Source of the DNA: Owenia fusiformis
Lineage: Eukaryota > Annelida > Polychaeta > Sabellida > Oweniidae
Reading direction: 5' to 3'
DNA length: 64,000 nt
NCBI GenBank assembly: GCA_903813345.2
Contig: CAIIXF020000004.1
Span: 22,073,985 to 22,137,984, forward strand
Shown here: positions 1 through 14,285 of the stretch, one piece after another
Layout of the letters: every line of letters begins with the position of its first letter
Numbering within the stretch: position 1 is the stretch's first letter
Made by a program: the position numbers and the translations under genes
Notes under the pieces: model-generated
What the model was told of the DNA's origin: nothing
What the model saw: the letters and a program-made list of their open reading frames with translations, nothing else
Databases searched by the model: none

Positions 1-12
1 TTATAAGGTATA

Positions 13-610
13 CAGGGTGACACAAAAAATACCACCCACTTATTTGGGAATAACTTTCTCAATAATTTAGGGTCTATGAGATTTTTCTTGTGTATCTAGC
101 GTGTTCAATGGAGAAGGGATCGTTGTACATGGATAGCATCAACAACTTTTAGAATTAGAGGTGACACATATTCAGCCCAGACATGCTCTCAGTGAAATCG
201 TCCAAAAATATTCAAAAATCTCGGGTTTCTATCCTAGCCATTGTTTGAGTCATTCCTGGATTGCTTTCTCTTTATTAAATGTAATATATAATCAATAAAT
301 TATAAATAAATCTACCCATTTTTTCTAAATCATTTTTTCAAATTTGATGAACTGACTAGCTTATTAGGTAAATTTTAAGAAAGACTATTTTTCTAATTTA
401 CATTTTTGAGTGATTTTTGATTTTATATCAGAGCATGCTACCACAGAAAATGAGGTAACTCTAAATTTCAAACTTGTTGATGCTATGCAAGCATTCCAAT
501 CTTTTTTTCCATTGAAACACTCTATATCTACACAAGAAAAATCACAAAGATTTCTTAATTATTGAGAAGTTATTCCAAAATAAGTGGGTGGCATTTTTTG
601 TGTCACCCTG
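13..610. mobile_element. Tc1/mariner-type MITE with terminal inverted repeats
   Basis: The ends are inverted copies: CAGGGTGACACAAAAAAT at the left and its complement at the right. The match continues about 50 bases inward with a few differences. Each end is flanked by TA (11-12 and 611-612), the target duplication of Tc1/mariner elements. There is no transposase ORF, so it is non-autonomous. It lies in an EHHADH intron, and its right end is 32 bases from the 3' splice site of the next exon. Confidence 0.8.
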
Positions 611-642
611 TATCTTCATGATAACAAATAATTATATTCTAG

Positions 643-3838
<3,196 letters not shown>

Positions 3839-4015
3839 TCAGAAACAGTTAGATGTACTTGTACAATAAACTGCATGTACAATAAACATGTACAATATAC
3901 ATGAACATTAAACTACACAAACTATAAGCTATGCATACAATAAACTATGTGTACAAAAAAACATGAACAATAAACTACATGTTCAATAAACATGTACAAT
4001 AAACTACAAATTCCA
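3839..4015 (+). terminator. EHHADH 3' UTR with tandem poly(A)-signal repeat
   Basis: After the stop at 3836-3838 there is an irregular repeat of CATGTACAATAAAC. At least five exact AATAAA hexamers lie between about 3866 and 4005, plus near-matches (AATATA, ATTAAA). Cleavage could occur after any of them. The amplification of a 3'-end signal resembles the amplification of the 5' splice site upstream. Confidence 0.65.
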
Positions 4016-4640
4016 AAGTGCTAAATAAGCTAGAATGAAAATAGCTTTGTTGAGATTAGCCTGTTAAAAAACCTCAAAATATGAACACCTATCAGTGCAT
4101 TTAAACACTTTTGACTGGTTCTGCTGGTGTTCACACTAGATAAGTTTCACTGTAGATAATCCATAAAAACTAAAATTTATTCAATTTTGATAATATACAT
4201 ACTCTTTGGTCTGTATGGATGGCATTATTTGAATATGCTCGATCAAACTACATAATGTGAAACATTTAAAAAATAGTGTATAATGGAACAGCCTTGTTGA
4301 ATGCAGTAAAAATAAATGATTCTATTTTTGTCAAAATCGTCATTGTTAATTATGATTAGACAGTGTAGACCTACCATGTCAATAATATACCAATAAATAC
4401 TTCATTTGCTATCGAATGGTACATTTAATATCAAGCTTTAAGTATGTGAATATATGTTAGATGTGCCATTTTTGTGCTAATGTTTTCATTTGCCTTTCAC
4501 AATTTCTATGTATTCAGCTTATGGAATAACAGTTAATTTTGTTTGGGGAGGAGGTAAATGATAGTTTAATTAGCTAAGTTGATTTTTCAATATTGAAGTG
4601 AAAGACAAACAAATCAAGATTTTGTTAGATGAGGAGGGGT
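4016..4640. other. Intergenic AT-rich sequence
   Basis: No coding exon, repeat boundary or RNA gene recognised. Confidence 0.5.
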
Positions 4641-5630
4641 CATACCATGAGGAAACTAGACAACAGCAACGCCAAAGCGTAGCAAATCCCATCGAACAGC
4701 CGTGGCTGGCATATTTACAAACAAAGTATATAGCAAAAATGGCAGCCATTTTCAAAATGGCCACCTTCTACCAAAAGTGGCATTAGACAGTGTGCCATGC
4801 TAATAGTATTCACATACCAAATATGAACAAAATCGCTCCACTACTTTTCGAGTTATAGTAAAATACGTTAAAATGGCGGCCATTTCTCAAAATGGCCACC
4901 TTCTACCAAGTGTCATTAGACAGTGTGCCATGCTTATTAGGTAGTAAGCTAGCACCCAAAAATGTATTAGTTCGTGAACAAATTGAAATTACTTGTTTCT
5001 TATGTATTTTTGTGTGATACTTCAGAAAATGTTTGTCTGACGCGCCGTATCCGGGGCGAAAGTTGTCAAATTGGCGTTTTCGACCCTAAAATGGAAAATT
5101 ACAGGGGGTACTTTATCATCATAGAATAAATCATTCAGTTGGTCTTAAATCATCATAATAATTTTATGGGGAGTTGATTGGATCATGCTGAGGTAGTATT
5201 TTAAGTTTCAATCACCTGTCACTCATGGTTGCCATGGAAACCACAATTTTCATTGAAAAATCCTTAATTTTGGCAAAACCTGTACAGGTACATAATATAG
5301 AATGTGGATTTTTTTTCAAATCAACAGATACATGTATAAGAATATTTTAGCACACCCAAAATTGCCAGGGAAGTTCAAGCATTTGTTTAAGCATAAAGGA
5401 TATTGCAATTTATATAATTGGTAAGTGTCAAAGACCATACTACTACATAAGTGATCAAAAGTGGGCGTCGCCCCCATATTAGTAAATGAATTCCATTCTC
5501 TGAAAAGAGAAGTTTAACTTGACTTTTGAGATACATTTATATTGAAGTTCTTTGAATATACTTGATATCATGCATTTCTGGTAAATATAATGTACTAGTA
5601 CATCTAAGTGTAAAAGTTGTTGCATGGGGA

Positions 5631-5651
5631 GCGGGGGGGGGGGGGGGGGGG
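5631..5651. repeat. Poly-G tract
   Basis: A run of about 20 G inside the left arm of the long-TIR element. A matching poly-C run lies near 9070 in the right arm. Confidence 0.9.
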
Positions 5652-6433
5652 TAGTTACAGAATTTGGATGGAGCAGAGCTAATCAGCCTTAGTATAATTC
5701 TCATTTATATAGTTCTGGATTTTCAAAGGTTACATCTTCTGGGTCTTCTTCATTTTCATTTCAATATGTAGGTACTACATTTTACATGATTGGTGCCAAT
5801 ACCATACCATTACATAGGTGATCAAAAGTAGGCAGCATCACCTTCATAATAGTAGATGATTACCATTCTCTATAAATACAGGGTTTAAGTAGATTTTTTG
5901 AGATATATATATATATTTATCATTTATACTTCTTTGATTATATACTTAATATCAACCATTTCAGGTAAATAATGTACATCTCACTGGTGTCAGTTGAGAA
6001 GATATTTATAGTTTTCAATGACTTAAGCTACTTTATAGTTGATGTAATACTTTGATATTTGAACTAAACCAGGCTTATATGGCATATACCATCGCTCGAT
6101 ACTGACCAGTGACACCTGAGTTTTATAGTTAGTGCATGAGAGGCAGGTTGAGAGAGGGGGGGGGGTGGGCTAGTAATAGAAACTGGAAGGGGGCAGCGCT
6201 AATCAGCTTCAAGTATAAATCTCATAATACTTCGTTCTGGATTTACGAAGGAACATGTACATCTTCTAGGTCTTCTTAATATTCATCTCAATATATAGGA
6301 TATTACAATAAACATGATAGGTTAGTGTCCAAGACCAAACAATTACATAAGTGATCAAAAGTGGGAATCATCCCAACAACAGTATATGGTTCATTCTCTA
6401 CAAACAGAGGTCAACTTGAGTTTTAAGATCATC

Positions 6434-6563
6434 CAGTGATCTCCCCAGGATATCTTCTCAGGTGGGTACAAAATTTTCATATGGATTTTCAGGTGGGTGC
6501 AAACATATTTTCAAAATCTAAGGTGGGTGCGGCACCCACTTGCTTATGCTTGGAAGATCACTG
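6434..6563. mobile_element. Short hAT-like MITE (CAGTGATCT ends)
   Basis: Starts CAGTGATCTCCCCAGG and ends TGGAAGATCACTG. Both flanks show TCATC. The centre has GGTGGGTGC repeats. A similar right end is at about 34510-34592 (GGTGGGTGCTACGCCCACTT then GGGGAGATCACTG). It is nested in the long-TIR element. Confidence 0.6.
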
Positions 6564-8570
6564 TCATCTATACTTCTATTATCTAAGAAATACAGACTGA
6601 AGAGCAGGTGTTATATTGACAAATATACTCCACATGGCTAGGCAAGGGAGTGAGGGGTTCGAAAGCTTTTGTACCTAGCCCTAAGGGGTCATTGTCAATA
6701 TCACGCCTGCTCTGAGGTATATATTACAATTCAAACATGAAAACTCCCCAAAATTTTTCGAATATTCAACTTATGGTCTGCCATTACTACAGCCCTCTTG
6801 ATGTCACATATTACTCGTATTACCAAGGGTAGTGTTAACGAATATACCCTGGGTAAAATATTGACTTTGTTCACAGTTTATAGAAGGCGGGAATACAGTC
6901 ATATTCGAATATAATTTACATAAAACATTTCTCATAAATACGTTTAGTAGTATAGTTTTTACGTGGGGTGAGGGTGGGGAAGTGGTTACAGACCTCTCCC
7001 TCCCAATTATTTTGTTACTAATCCCATCTAGGGCCTGGCATATTATATGCAGCCTTCATACCTTCGCTAGATTAAGTAAGTGCCATGCTTTGAAGGGGCA
7101 GGATAGCACATTTTAAAAAGATGGAGCACCATATTGTGTCCCAGCTGAATGACTCTCAAATCTGCAAGTGTTTAGTGGTATTTTCTCTTAAGAGATTGTT
7201 GATATATCAATATCATGCAATAAAACAAAAGAATGAAAATGATCAGATAATGAGAAGGCTCATCTATAGTTATTATTGTATTGTCATCACTACACATTCT
7301 GATACTCATAGCATCTTTCTGTCTCACCTGAAGGGCTGGGAAGAAATAAAATGTCATAGTTTATTATGATGATCACTAGAAAGGATATGGCATTTCCCAC
7401 CTGCTACACAGTAGATTTTTTCTTGGCATATTCTGGTCTTTATCATTCAATTAAGTGTAACTGGTATAGTTGCTTCTTATTTGCATCCTTATTCATGAAC
7501 TCATTCTTATCTTAAGGGACTCATGTTTTTCTACATTCGATAAGGTAATGTGCCACCACCCTCTTCTTCTCCTATCAGGTTGTTTATAGAATTTTGGATT
7601 TAATTATCACATAATCACTCTGCTGTTTGAAGTATCTTGAAGAACATGTATTTTCTGCCAGCTCCAGAAACAAAACAACCCATCAGAGAATCCATGAAAT
7701 TTAGTATATTTCCTTAGGGCCCATATGGGCCCAGAGAGTAATATTGTCACAAGGAATAAACACATTTTCAATCCATCTCTCATGTGCATTTTAAAGATTA
7801 CATATCTTTCATTTCATTTATTTATTCCTTCAATCAATGTGTTAGGATAAACACAGAATACAGCAAAGTGTAGTGCTGGACACATAAAAGACTGATTAAT
7901 ATAAAAAAGCATTTATGTTAAGCCACAATGTCTTACACCAGCAAAACCAGATAAACCAATTGAAATAGAAGTTTAGACCCCATACTAAAACAATCAAAGA
8001 CTATGAAGGAACCGACATCAGTCTTCTTCCACCTTGTCAAGAGCTTACTACAAAGCACTTATCGTGCATATGGCCCATATTGTAAATCCTGACAGTCCAG
8101 CAGGACATGGGTATTGACTAGTATGCTCATACAAATGATTGTTGATATAGCACCAGGAGATGAATCAGAAAGACTCCAGAAGATGTATCTTATGAAATCC
8201 AGAACTCTGAAGATGAAATTGATACTAAATGCTGACTTGTTCCCCCCACACCTCCAAATTCTGTTACTACCCCCTCCCATATAACTATATACAGTATATT
8301 GATATAACTAAGAAGACCCAGAAAATACCCAATTCTGTTACTAACCCAACCCCTCCTCATGCAATAACCATTGCTCTGAGTTGTACATTCTTTACCAGAA
8401 AAAAATATAAAGTATAATCAAAGAAGTCCAATGTAAATGTATCTCAAGTCAAGTTTAACTCTGGTTTTATAGAGAATAGCAATCATCTACTCTAGTATGG
8501 GGGCGACGCCCAGTTTTGATTACTTGTGTAATTGTATGTTCTTTGACACTGACCAATCATGTAATATGAG

Positions 8571-8708
8571 GTTATATAATGGTTGATTCCGTATATCGTG
8601 TTTATACTCAAGTGAGTATATGATATATTCACGAGTGACTGAAGGGAACAAGTGAATATATAATATACTCACGTGAGTATAACGATATACAGAATCAACC
8701 ATTATATG
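8571..8708. repeat. Near-perfect hairpin of 138 bp
   Basis: TATAATGGTTGATTCCGTAT at the left pairs with ATACAGAATCAACCATTATA at the right. Further inward, ACTCAAGTGAGTATATGATA pairs with TATAATATACTCACGTGAGT. The loop is about 19 bases. It is followed at 8760-8860 by a short tandem of GAGTTGTATACGCT-like units. Confidence 0.75.
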
Positions 8709-10380
8709 ATCTTATTATCCCACCCCAATCTTTAATCAATAAAAGGTTAATCTAAATTCAGCAGTTGTATATCAAGTCGAAGAGTTGTATACGCTGCCCA
8801 GGAGTTGTATACGCTATCCAGGAGTTGTATATCGTTCTCAAGAGTTGTATACGATGAGTGTTGGTTTTATATTGCAATTATACAATGCTATTATACAATC
8901 ATATAAAGCACTTAGGGTGGGATAAGTTGTAATATCCCATATATTGAGATGAATATGAAGAAGACCCAGAAGATGTACCCCATGAAATCCAGATATATGT
9001 AGATGAGTTTCATACTTAAGGTTGATTAGCTCTGCCTCCTCCCAATTCTTTTACTAGCCCCCCTCTGTACCCCCCCCCCCCCATGCAATAACTATAACAC
9101 TAAGATGTACATTATTTACTAGAAATGCTTGATATAAAATATAATCAAATAAGTCTAGTGTAAATGTATCTCAAAAGTCAAGTTAAACTCTGTTTTTATA
9201 GAGTATAGCAATCATCTACTATTATGGGGGCGACGCCCACTTTTGATCACTCATGTAATTGTATGTTCTTTGACACTGACCAATCATGTAAATTGCAATA
9301 TCCTTTATATTTAAACAAATGTTTGAACTGTACTGGTTATTTTGAGTGTGCTAAAATGTGCTGATATGTGTGGATTCAAAAAATAATCCATATTCTACAT
9401 GATGTACATGTTCAGGTTTTGCAAAATTAAGGATATTTTGAACGAAAATTGGGGTTTCCATGACAACCATGAGTGACAGAGCATTGAAATTTTACATACT
9501 ACCTCAGCATGATCCAATCAACTCCCCATAAAATTATTATGATGATTGAAGACTAACAGAATGATTTATTCAGTGATGATAAAGTACCCCCTGTAATTTT
9601 CCATTTTAGGGTCGAAAACGCCAATTTGACAACTTTCGCCCCGGATATGGCGCGTCAGACAAACATTTTCTGAAGTATCACATAAAAATACATAAGACAC
9701 AAGTAATTTCAATTTGTTCACGAACTAATACATTTTTGGGTGCTAGCTTACTACCTATATAGTATTCAAATACCAAATATGAACAAAATCGCTGCACTAC
9801 TTTTTGAGTTATAGTAAAATACATTAAACCAAACACGTTCTACCAAAGGTGTCATTAGACAGTGCGCCATGCACACAATCGCTCCACTACTTTTAGAGTT
9901 ATAGTAAAATGGCGGCCATTTTTCAAAATGGCCACCTTCTACAAAAGGTGTCCTTAGACAGTGTGCCATGCTTAGAGTATTCACATACCAAATATGAACA
10001 AAATCACTTCACTACTTTTCGAGTTACAGTAAAAATCGTAAAATAACGAGTAATAGCTGCCATTTTTCAAGATGACTGCCATATCTACATTTCTAGCTTT
10101 ATTAATGTCCTTTATAATTTTTTCACATTTAAAACATATTGCTATTACAGTTTTACATATTGCACCTAAATTAGTGTAAAATCAGCACTAAAATGGCCGC
10201 CATTTTTAAATGAGCGGCCACTTTGAAAATCAACTTTCGAGCAGAATTTCTACCCCCATAGGGTATATATGTACAAAATCAGGCCTGCAGGCCAATGGTA
10301 TTTGAATAATTGACCGGACAGACGGACGGGTGCATTCCCTATATCCCTCCGAACTTCGTTCAATTTTCGTTCGATGGGAT

Positions 10381-11682
10381 AATTAACTTCATTTTTCCAC
10401 TACTGTTGATAATTTACACCATCCCTTAAAACTTCTTAGCAGTGGCATAATAAGGCATAACAAGCAACAAACAAACAACGGTGTATATGATATACATAGA
10501 AAATCTTTATTAGATAATTATCTAACTCCTATAATGAAGAATTCAACGCAATTCTCAACAAAATTTAAAATGCTATAACTTGAAAATTTGGCCAACGCAA
10601 TGTTCTATACCACTCTACACCTAGTAAATGCACCGAGATTTTAAATAATATCTTTAAAGCTTATAATTTATCTTTAATGCTTACTAATTATTTCAATGAA
10701 GATATGATATACATCTTGGGTTAAATATGATATCCAGTGTAGTGATTAAATATGATATCCACTGGACAAATATGATATCCAATTGGTAAATGTGATATCC
10801 ATGGGATATACTTCTACATTACAATTGTCAGGAAAAATGCATTTTAAAATATCAAGACATTAAACTTAAAATATTAAACAAATTGACTTAAAGCATACTT
10901 TCATAGATGACAAAACCCATAAACTGAGTTACCATAGCAACAGTCAAGTGTTACTTGATTGCTAGGGTAACTATAAGAAGTGACTACATTGCCATGGTAA
11001 CAATATAAACTCACTTAAAAACCATGACTGTTGCTTGCTAACTGAGCATCATATTTTTATTAAATGATTGCACTATTTAAAAGCACTAAAAGCAATTAGT
11101 GAATGACACTAACAAAACTGCAACAGTTAAATACAAAGAAAGTAAGGAATTGTTAATCTAAATATGGCAATTCAAAAATAGGAAAATTTTAACAAACATT
11201 CAATTCTAAATTCTGGATATTGTAAAATCTTAACAAATATTTTCCTGGGTGACTTAGATTACAATTTGACTTCTGGTGATATATAACGATTGGTTGGCAT
11301 AGCAACCTATGCAACACTATGGCAACAACACAATTCAATAAACAATATGGCATATTGTAAAACAATTATTGCAATAAATACAATTCAGATACAATTACTT
11401 ACAAAATTACTAGGATACAATAATGTAAAAAACATTTTTAACATTTTGGGTTGAGGATAACGTCTCGTGTGTTTAGCAAGACTAGAAAAATATATTAATT
11501 TCTAGAATGAACCGCAAATCATAAAATTACCCTATGAAAACTATGACATAAATTACCAAGGGCTTTCTTGACTAAAAATTCGAAAACCCATAGGTGGAAT
11601 CCACTAAAACAGAGGAATATTTAACAATTGTAGTTTTAAGTATTTACAAGATTTTCTTGTAGGTGAATTAATTTGTAAAATG
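10381..11682. other. Gene-free stretch with a small GATATCCA repeat
   Basis: No exon seen. At 10690-10802 the phrase TAAATATGATATCCA recurs about five times. The rest is AT-rich without recognisable signals. Confidence 0.55.
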
Positions 11683-12090
11683 ACTAAAAGATTGGACTTG
11701 TTCATGATGTGACTTAACAGATTGGACTTGTTTATGATGTGACTTAACAGATTGGACTTGTAGATGATGTGACCTAACAGATTGGACTTGTAGATGATGT
11801 GACTTATGGATTGGACTTGTTTATGATGTGACTTAACAGATTGGACTTGTAGATGATGTGACCTAACAGATTGGACTTGTTTATGATGTGACTTAACAGA
11901 TTGGACTTGTTTATGATGTGACTTAATAGATTGGACTCGTTTATGATGTGACCTAACAGATTGGACTTGTAGATGATGTGACTTAACAGATTGGACTTGT
12001 TTATGATGTGACTTATGGATTGGACTTGTAGATGATGTGACTTAACAGATTGGACTTGTTTATGATGTGACTTATGGATTGGACTTGTAA
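11683..12090. repeat. 31-bp minisatellite
   Basis: About 13 units of ACAGATTGGACTTGTTTATG plus ATGTGACTTA. Some units read TAGATG for TTTATG, and a few are shortened to TTATGGATTGG. Not associated with a recognised exon. Confidence 0.9.
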
Positions 12091-12263
12091 ATGATAATAT
12101 CAGTTACTTATTGTATTCACACCAATGAAGCCATTCTATGTTAAAGTTACACAAGTGATGCTAGGAAACAGTTTACATTGGTGAAACGAATTGTATAGAA
12201 GGTATGCAACCGTTTATGATCAGCATTTACTAAATTTTCTGGTAAAAAACAGAATGACTTCAC

Positions 12264-12440
12264 AGGGGTGAGTTTTGGTTTTCTTCATCTATTTGTCCAA
12301 ATGTCTCATTTTTGTTGATGACTTGTCTTCCAATTTTCCAGCGAACCAATTTTCCTTTCGTGTTCTTTAATTGGATTTCTCTTGCTATAACTCTCGGTGT
12401 TTTATCTCCATTAATTGTATCACATTTTCCACTTAGTAAT
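12264..12440 (-). pseudogene. Unidentified coding-like fragment
   Basis: The complement reads CDTINGDKTPRVIAREIQ and continues LKNTKGKLVRWKIGRQV to a TGA at about 12265, 50-55 codons after an in-frame upstream stop. The mix of basic and hydrophobic residues looks like real protein, and RWKI after LKN faintly recalls a lamin-tail strand pair, but the match is too weak to name. It could be a last exon or a retroelement remnant. The adjacent 12441-12614 is a MITE. Confidence 0.3.
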
Positions 12441-12614
12441 CATGTTCAGGGCCCAGTTTCAATCCACACAGACTGTGAACATGTATAGCATTGATTCAGT
12501 ACATTAAATATGTACAACACTTTAAATCATATAATAATGCTGATCTCGATATTCAGATATCATCAATATACAGGTTTTGGGCCACTACAATTCTTCTTTA
12601 GAGCCCTGAACATG
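12441..12614. mobile_element. Foldback MITE
   Basis: Ends CATGTTCAGGGCCC and GAGCCCTGAACATG are inverted copies. AAT flanks both sides. No ORF. Confidence 0.65.
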
Positions 12615-12637
12615 AATGATGTAAGTAGTTGATGTCT

Positions 12638-12668
12638 CTAAAATGTTCTCTCCTCATTGAGCATGACC
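12638..12668 (-). other. Candidate terminal exon, possibly profilin 3' UTR
   Basis: On the - strand, TCTGTTTTCAG is followed by GTCATGCTCAATGAGG and, nine codons on, TAG. The acceptor is good. The profilin coding exon upstream on this strand is followed by a donor-like AAG|GTAAGA after its stop, so this could be the matching 3' UTR exon. This is inference; nothing else links them. Confidence 0.25.
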
Positions 12669-12714
12669 TGAAAACAGAATAACAATAAATTCATTAATTT
12701 CAAAATTCTAAAAA

Positions 12715-12838
12715 ACAAACCAAGTAAACAAATAATACAAGTAAACAAACAATCCAAGTAAACAAACAATCCAAGTAAACAAACAATCCAAGTAAACAAA
12801 CAATCCAAATAAACAAACAATCCAAGTAAACAAACAAG
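12715..12838. repeat. 16-bp minisatellite
   Basis: About seven units of AACAATCCAAGTAAAC directly upstream (on the - strand) of the candidate acceptor at 12669. Confidence 0.9.
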
Positions 12839-12931
12839 TAAATCAATGACATTCTACATTTCTAGTATTCCGCAGCCACAACATGTAATAAAAGGTGGCA
12901 TGATCATAACTTATACCAAAATCTCTAAATA

Positions 12932-13422
12932 CTGTAAAACGGGTAATTTTGACACCGGGAAATTTTAGCGATTTTTCAATTTTAGGGGGTTTTAACGCGG
13001 GAAATTTTAGCGAAATGAAGATTAATCTTTAAAAAATCAAATTAGCGAAATGCATTAGAAATTTTATCATTTATGGCAGAAGAATGAATAACGGACATGA
13101 CAGAGGAATTATCAAAATGTAAGACTTCTAACGCACATGGTATTGGTCCAAACTGGATGGATGGCTATTTATCCTTCAGATATTGAAAGAAACATACGAT
13201 TTAAAAATATTTACCTTTTTCAAATTACAAACCGGAAGTCGAGCACTGAATGAAAAGCTCCTTAAATACTAGTATTCATGTAGTTTCCCGGGAATTTGCA
13301 AATTTTAGCGTCCGGTTTATTTTAACCCCGGTTTATTTTAGCGAATTGAATTTTTAGCGAAACTATAGTGATCGCTAACAATCGCTAACAATTACCCCTC
13401 GCTAACAATACCCGTTTTACAG
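12932..13422. mobile_element. TA-flanked MITE (CTGTAAAACGGG ends)
   Basis: Ends CTGTAAAACGGGTA and TACCCGTTTTACAG are exact inverted copies, flanked by TA at 12930-12931 and 13423-13424. Inside are several phrases of the type AATTTTAGCGAAAT. Tc1/mariner-type, non-autonomous. Confidence 0.85.
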
Positions 13423-13646
13423 TAAATGACCATGCTACTGAATAAGTAATTTTGCTTAACATTTGATTTGCCTATTGCCTAATTTTTGCCAGGTTCAGAA
13501 AATTAAATGTTGGAAATATTATCTTTATACTGTTTTCCAATGGGACGCGTCTTGTCATTAGGAAAACCAAAATAAGGAAAATGATAAAACATGTCCATTT
13601 GGCAAATTTCACCTTGTTCATGTTTTTGAACTGGTTCCCTTCTTAA

Positions 13647-13794
13647 CTAATGCCTGGGTCACATTTGCCCTGATCCATCGGCCGGCGCCCGGCCGATTGA
13701 GTGTTTTGCTCAATATTGTATTCAATTTTGAACAAAATACTCAATCGGCCGGGCGCCATAGTGAAAATCGGAGCAAATGTGACCCAGGCATTAG
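13647..13794. mobile_element. 148-bp palindromic MITE
   Basis: Ends CTAATGCCTGGGTCACATTT and AAATGTGACCCAGGCATTAG are perfect inverted copies. A second inner inverted pair is GGCCGGGCGCC with GGCGCCCGGCC and the adjacent TGAGTRTTTTG arms. No ORF. Confidence 0.9.
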
Positions 13795-14285
13795 TGATCA
13801 TATCAGAAAGGTGCAACATCTTCAGTTTTTTAAAGTCAAACCTTTCACCATAAATCAACTACATGGGTCTACAAAGTTTAAGTACATGGCCTGTAATAAA
13901 TACTTTAAAGTGACATTAGCATAATAGAATATATGTTGGCACGCTTTCAATTTTACTAAAAACCATGGTAAGACATGCAAGAATCACATGGCAGCCCCCA
14001 GGGAATTTGATACTTCCTCAAAGTTGATGTTGAAAATCACAAGATCCCCATGTTTTTCTTGCCTTTCATAGGCATGTATCTCATACAACAACCTTCAATA
14101 TTCAGCCCAAGATAATAATAAAAAAAAACGTGCACTAAAGACAAGACCCTTTAAAAGGACAATCTGAACATTTGTCTTTTATTGCAAAAACACGCAGTAG
14201 GAATCTTCTAAATACATGTAAAATGTCTCTCAAGTAAATACACTTTGAGAAAAATGTCATGGTGGTCATGTTTTGAAATGCAAAA
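13795..14285. other. Gene-free AT-rich sequence
   Basis: No exon, array or element boundary recognised. Confidence 0.5.

Larger units (their letters stand above)
4938..9757. mobile_element. 4.8-kb long-terminal-inverted-repeat transposon, non-autonomous
   Basis: The outer ends are perfect inverted copies starting TAGGTAGTAAGCTAGCACCC. The arms continue for hundreds of bases with matching blocks: the TTCGCCCCGGAT block, the CAATCAACTCCCCATAAAAT block and the GGGCGACGCCCACTTTTGATC block. The flanks are TAT (4935-4937 and 9758-9760), and the uninterrupted host repeat reads TGCTTATAGTATTC, so the target duplication is 2-3 bases. Each arm holds several diverged modules of 400-450 bases. No transposase was recognised. 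A short duplication and simple palindromic arms would fit a Harbinger- or CACTA-like derivative, but this is not proven. Confidence 0.75.
4655..10380. repeat. Older dispersed repeat R (copy 1), split by the 4.8-kb element
   Basis: The left part is 4655-4937 and the right part 9758-10380. The left end has AATCCCATCGAACAG and the right end CGTTCGATGGGAT, a short inverted pair. The body is a tandem of about 140-base units with the phrases CATTAGACAGTGTGCCATGC, CAAAATCGCTCCACTAC and AAAATGGCGGCCATTTTTCA. Near the right end is a GACGGACGG run followed by CCCTATATCCCTCCGAACTT. Further copies are at 14480-15622 and, truncated, around 47722-48960. Non-coding and non-autonomous. Confidence 0.75.

Noticed and set aside
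9766-9984. - strand frame rich in AHCL repeats, and similar frames at 14664 and 15409
   Set aside because: They are translations of repeat R modules (GCCATTTT and GTGCCATGC phrases).
11683-12090. CRISPR-like regular spacing
   Set aside because: Units are contiguous with no unique spacers, and the DNA is eukaryotic; it is a minisatellite.
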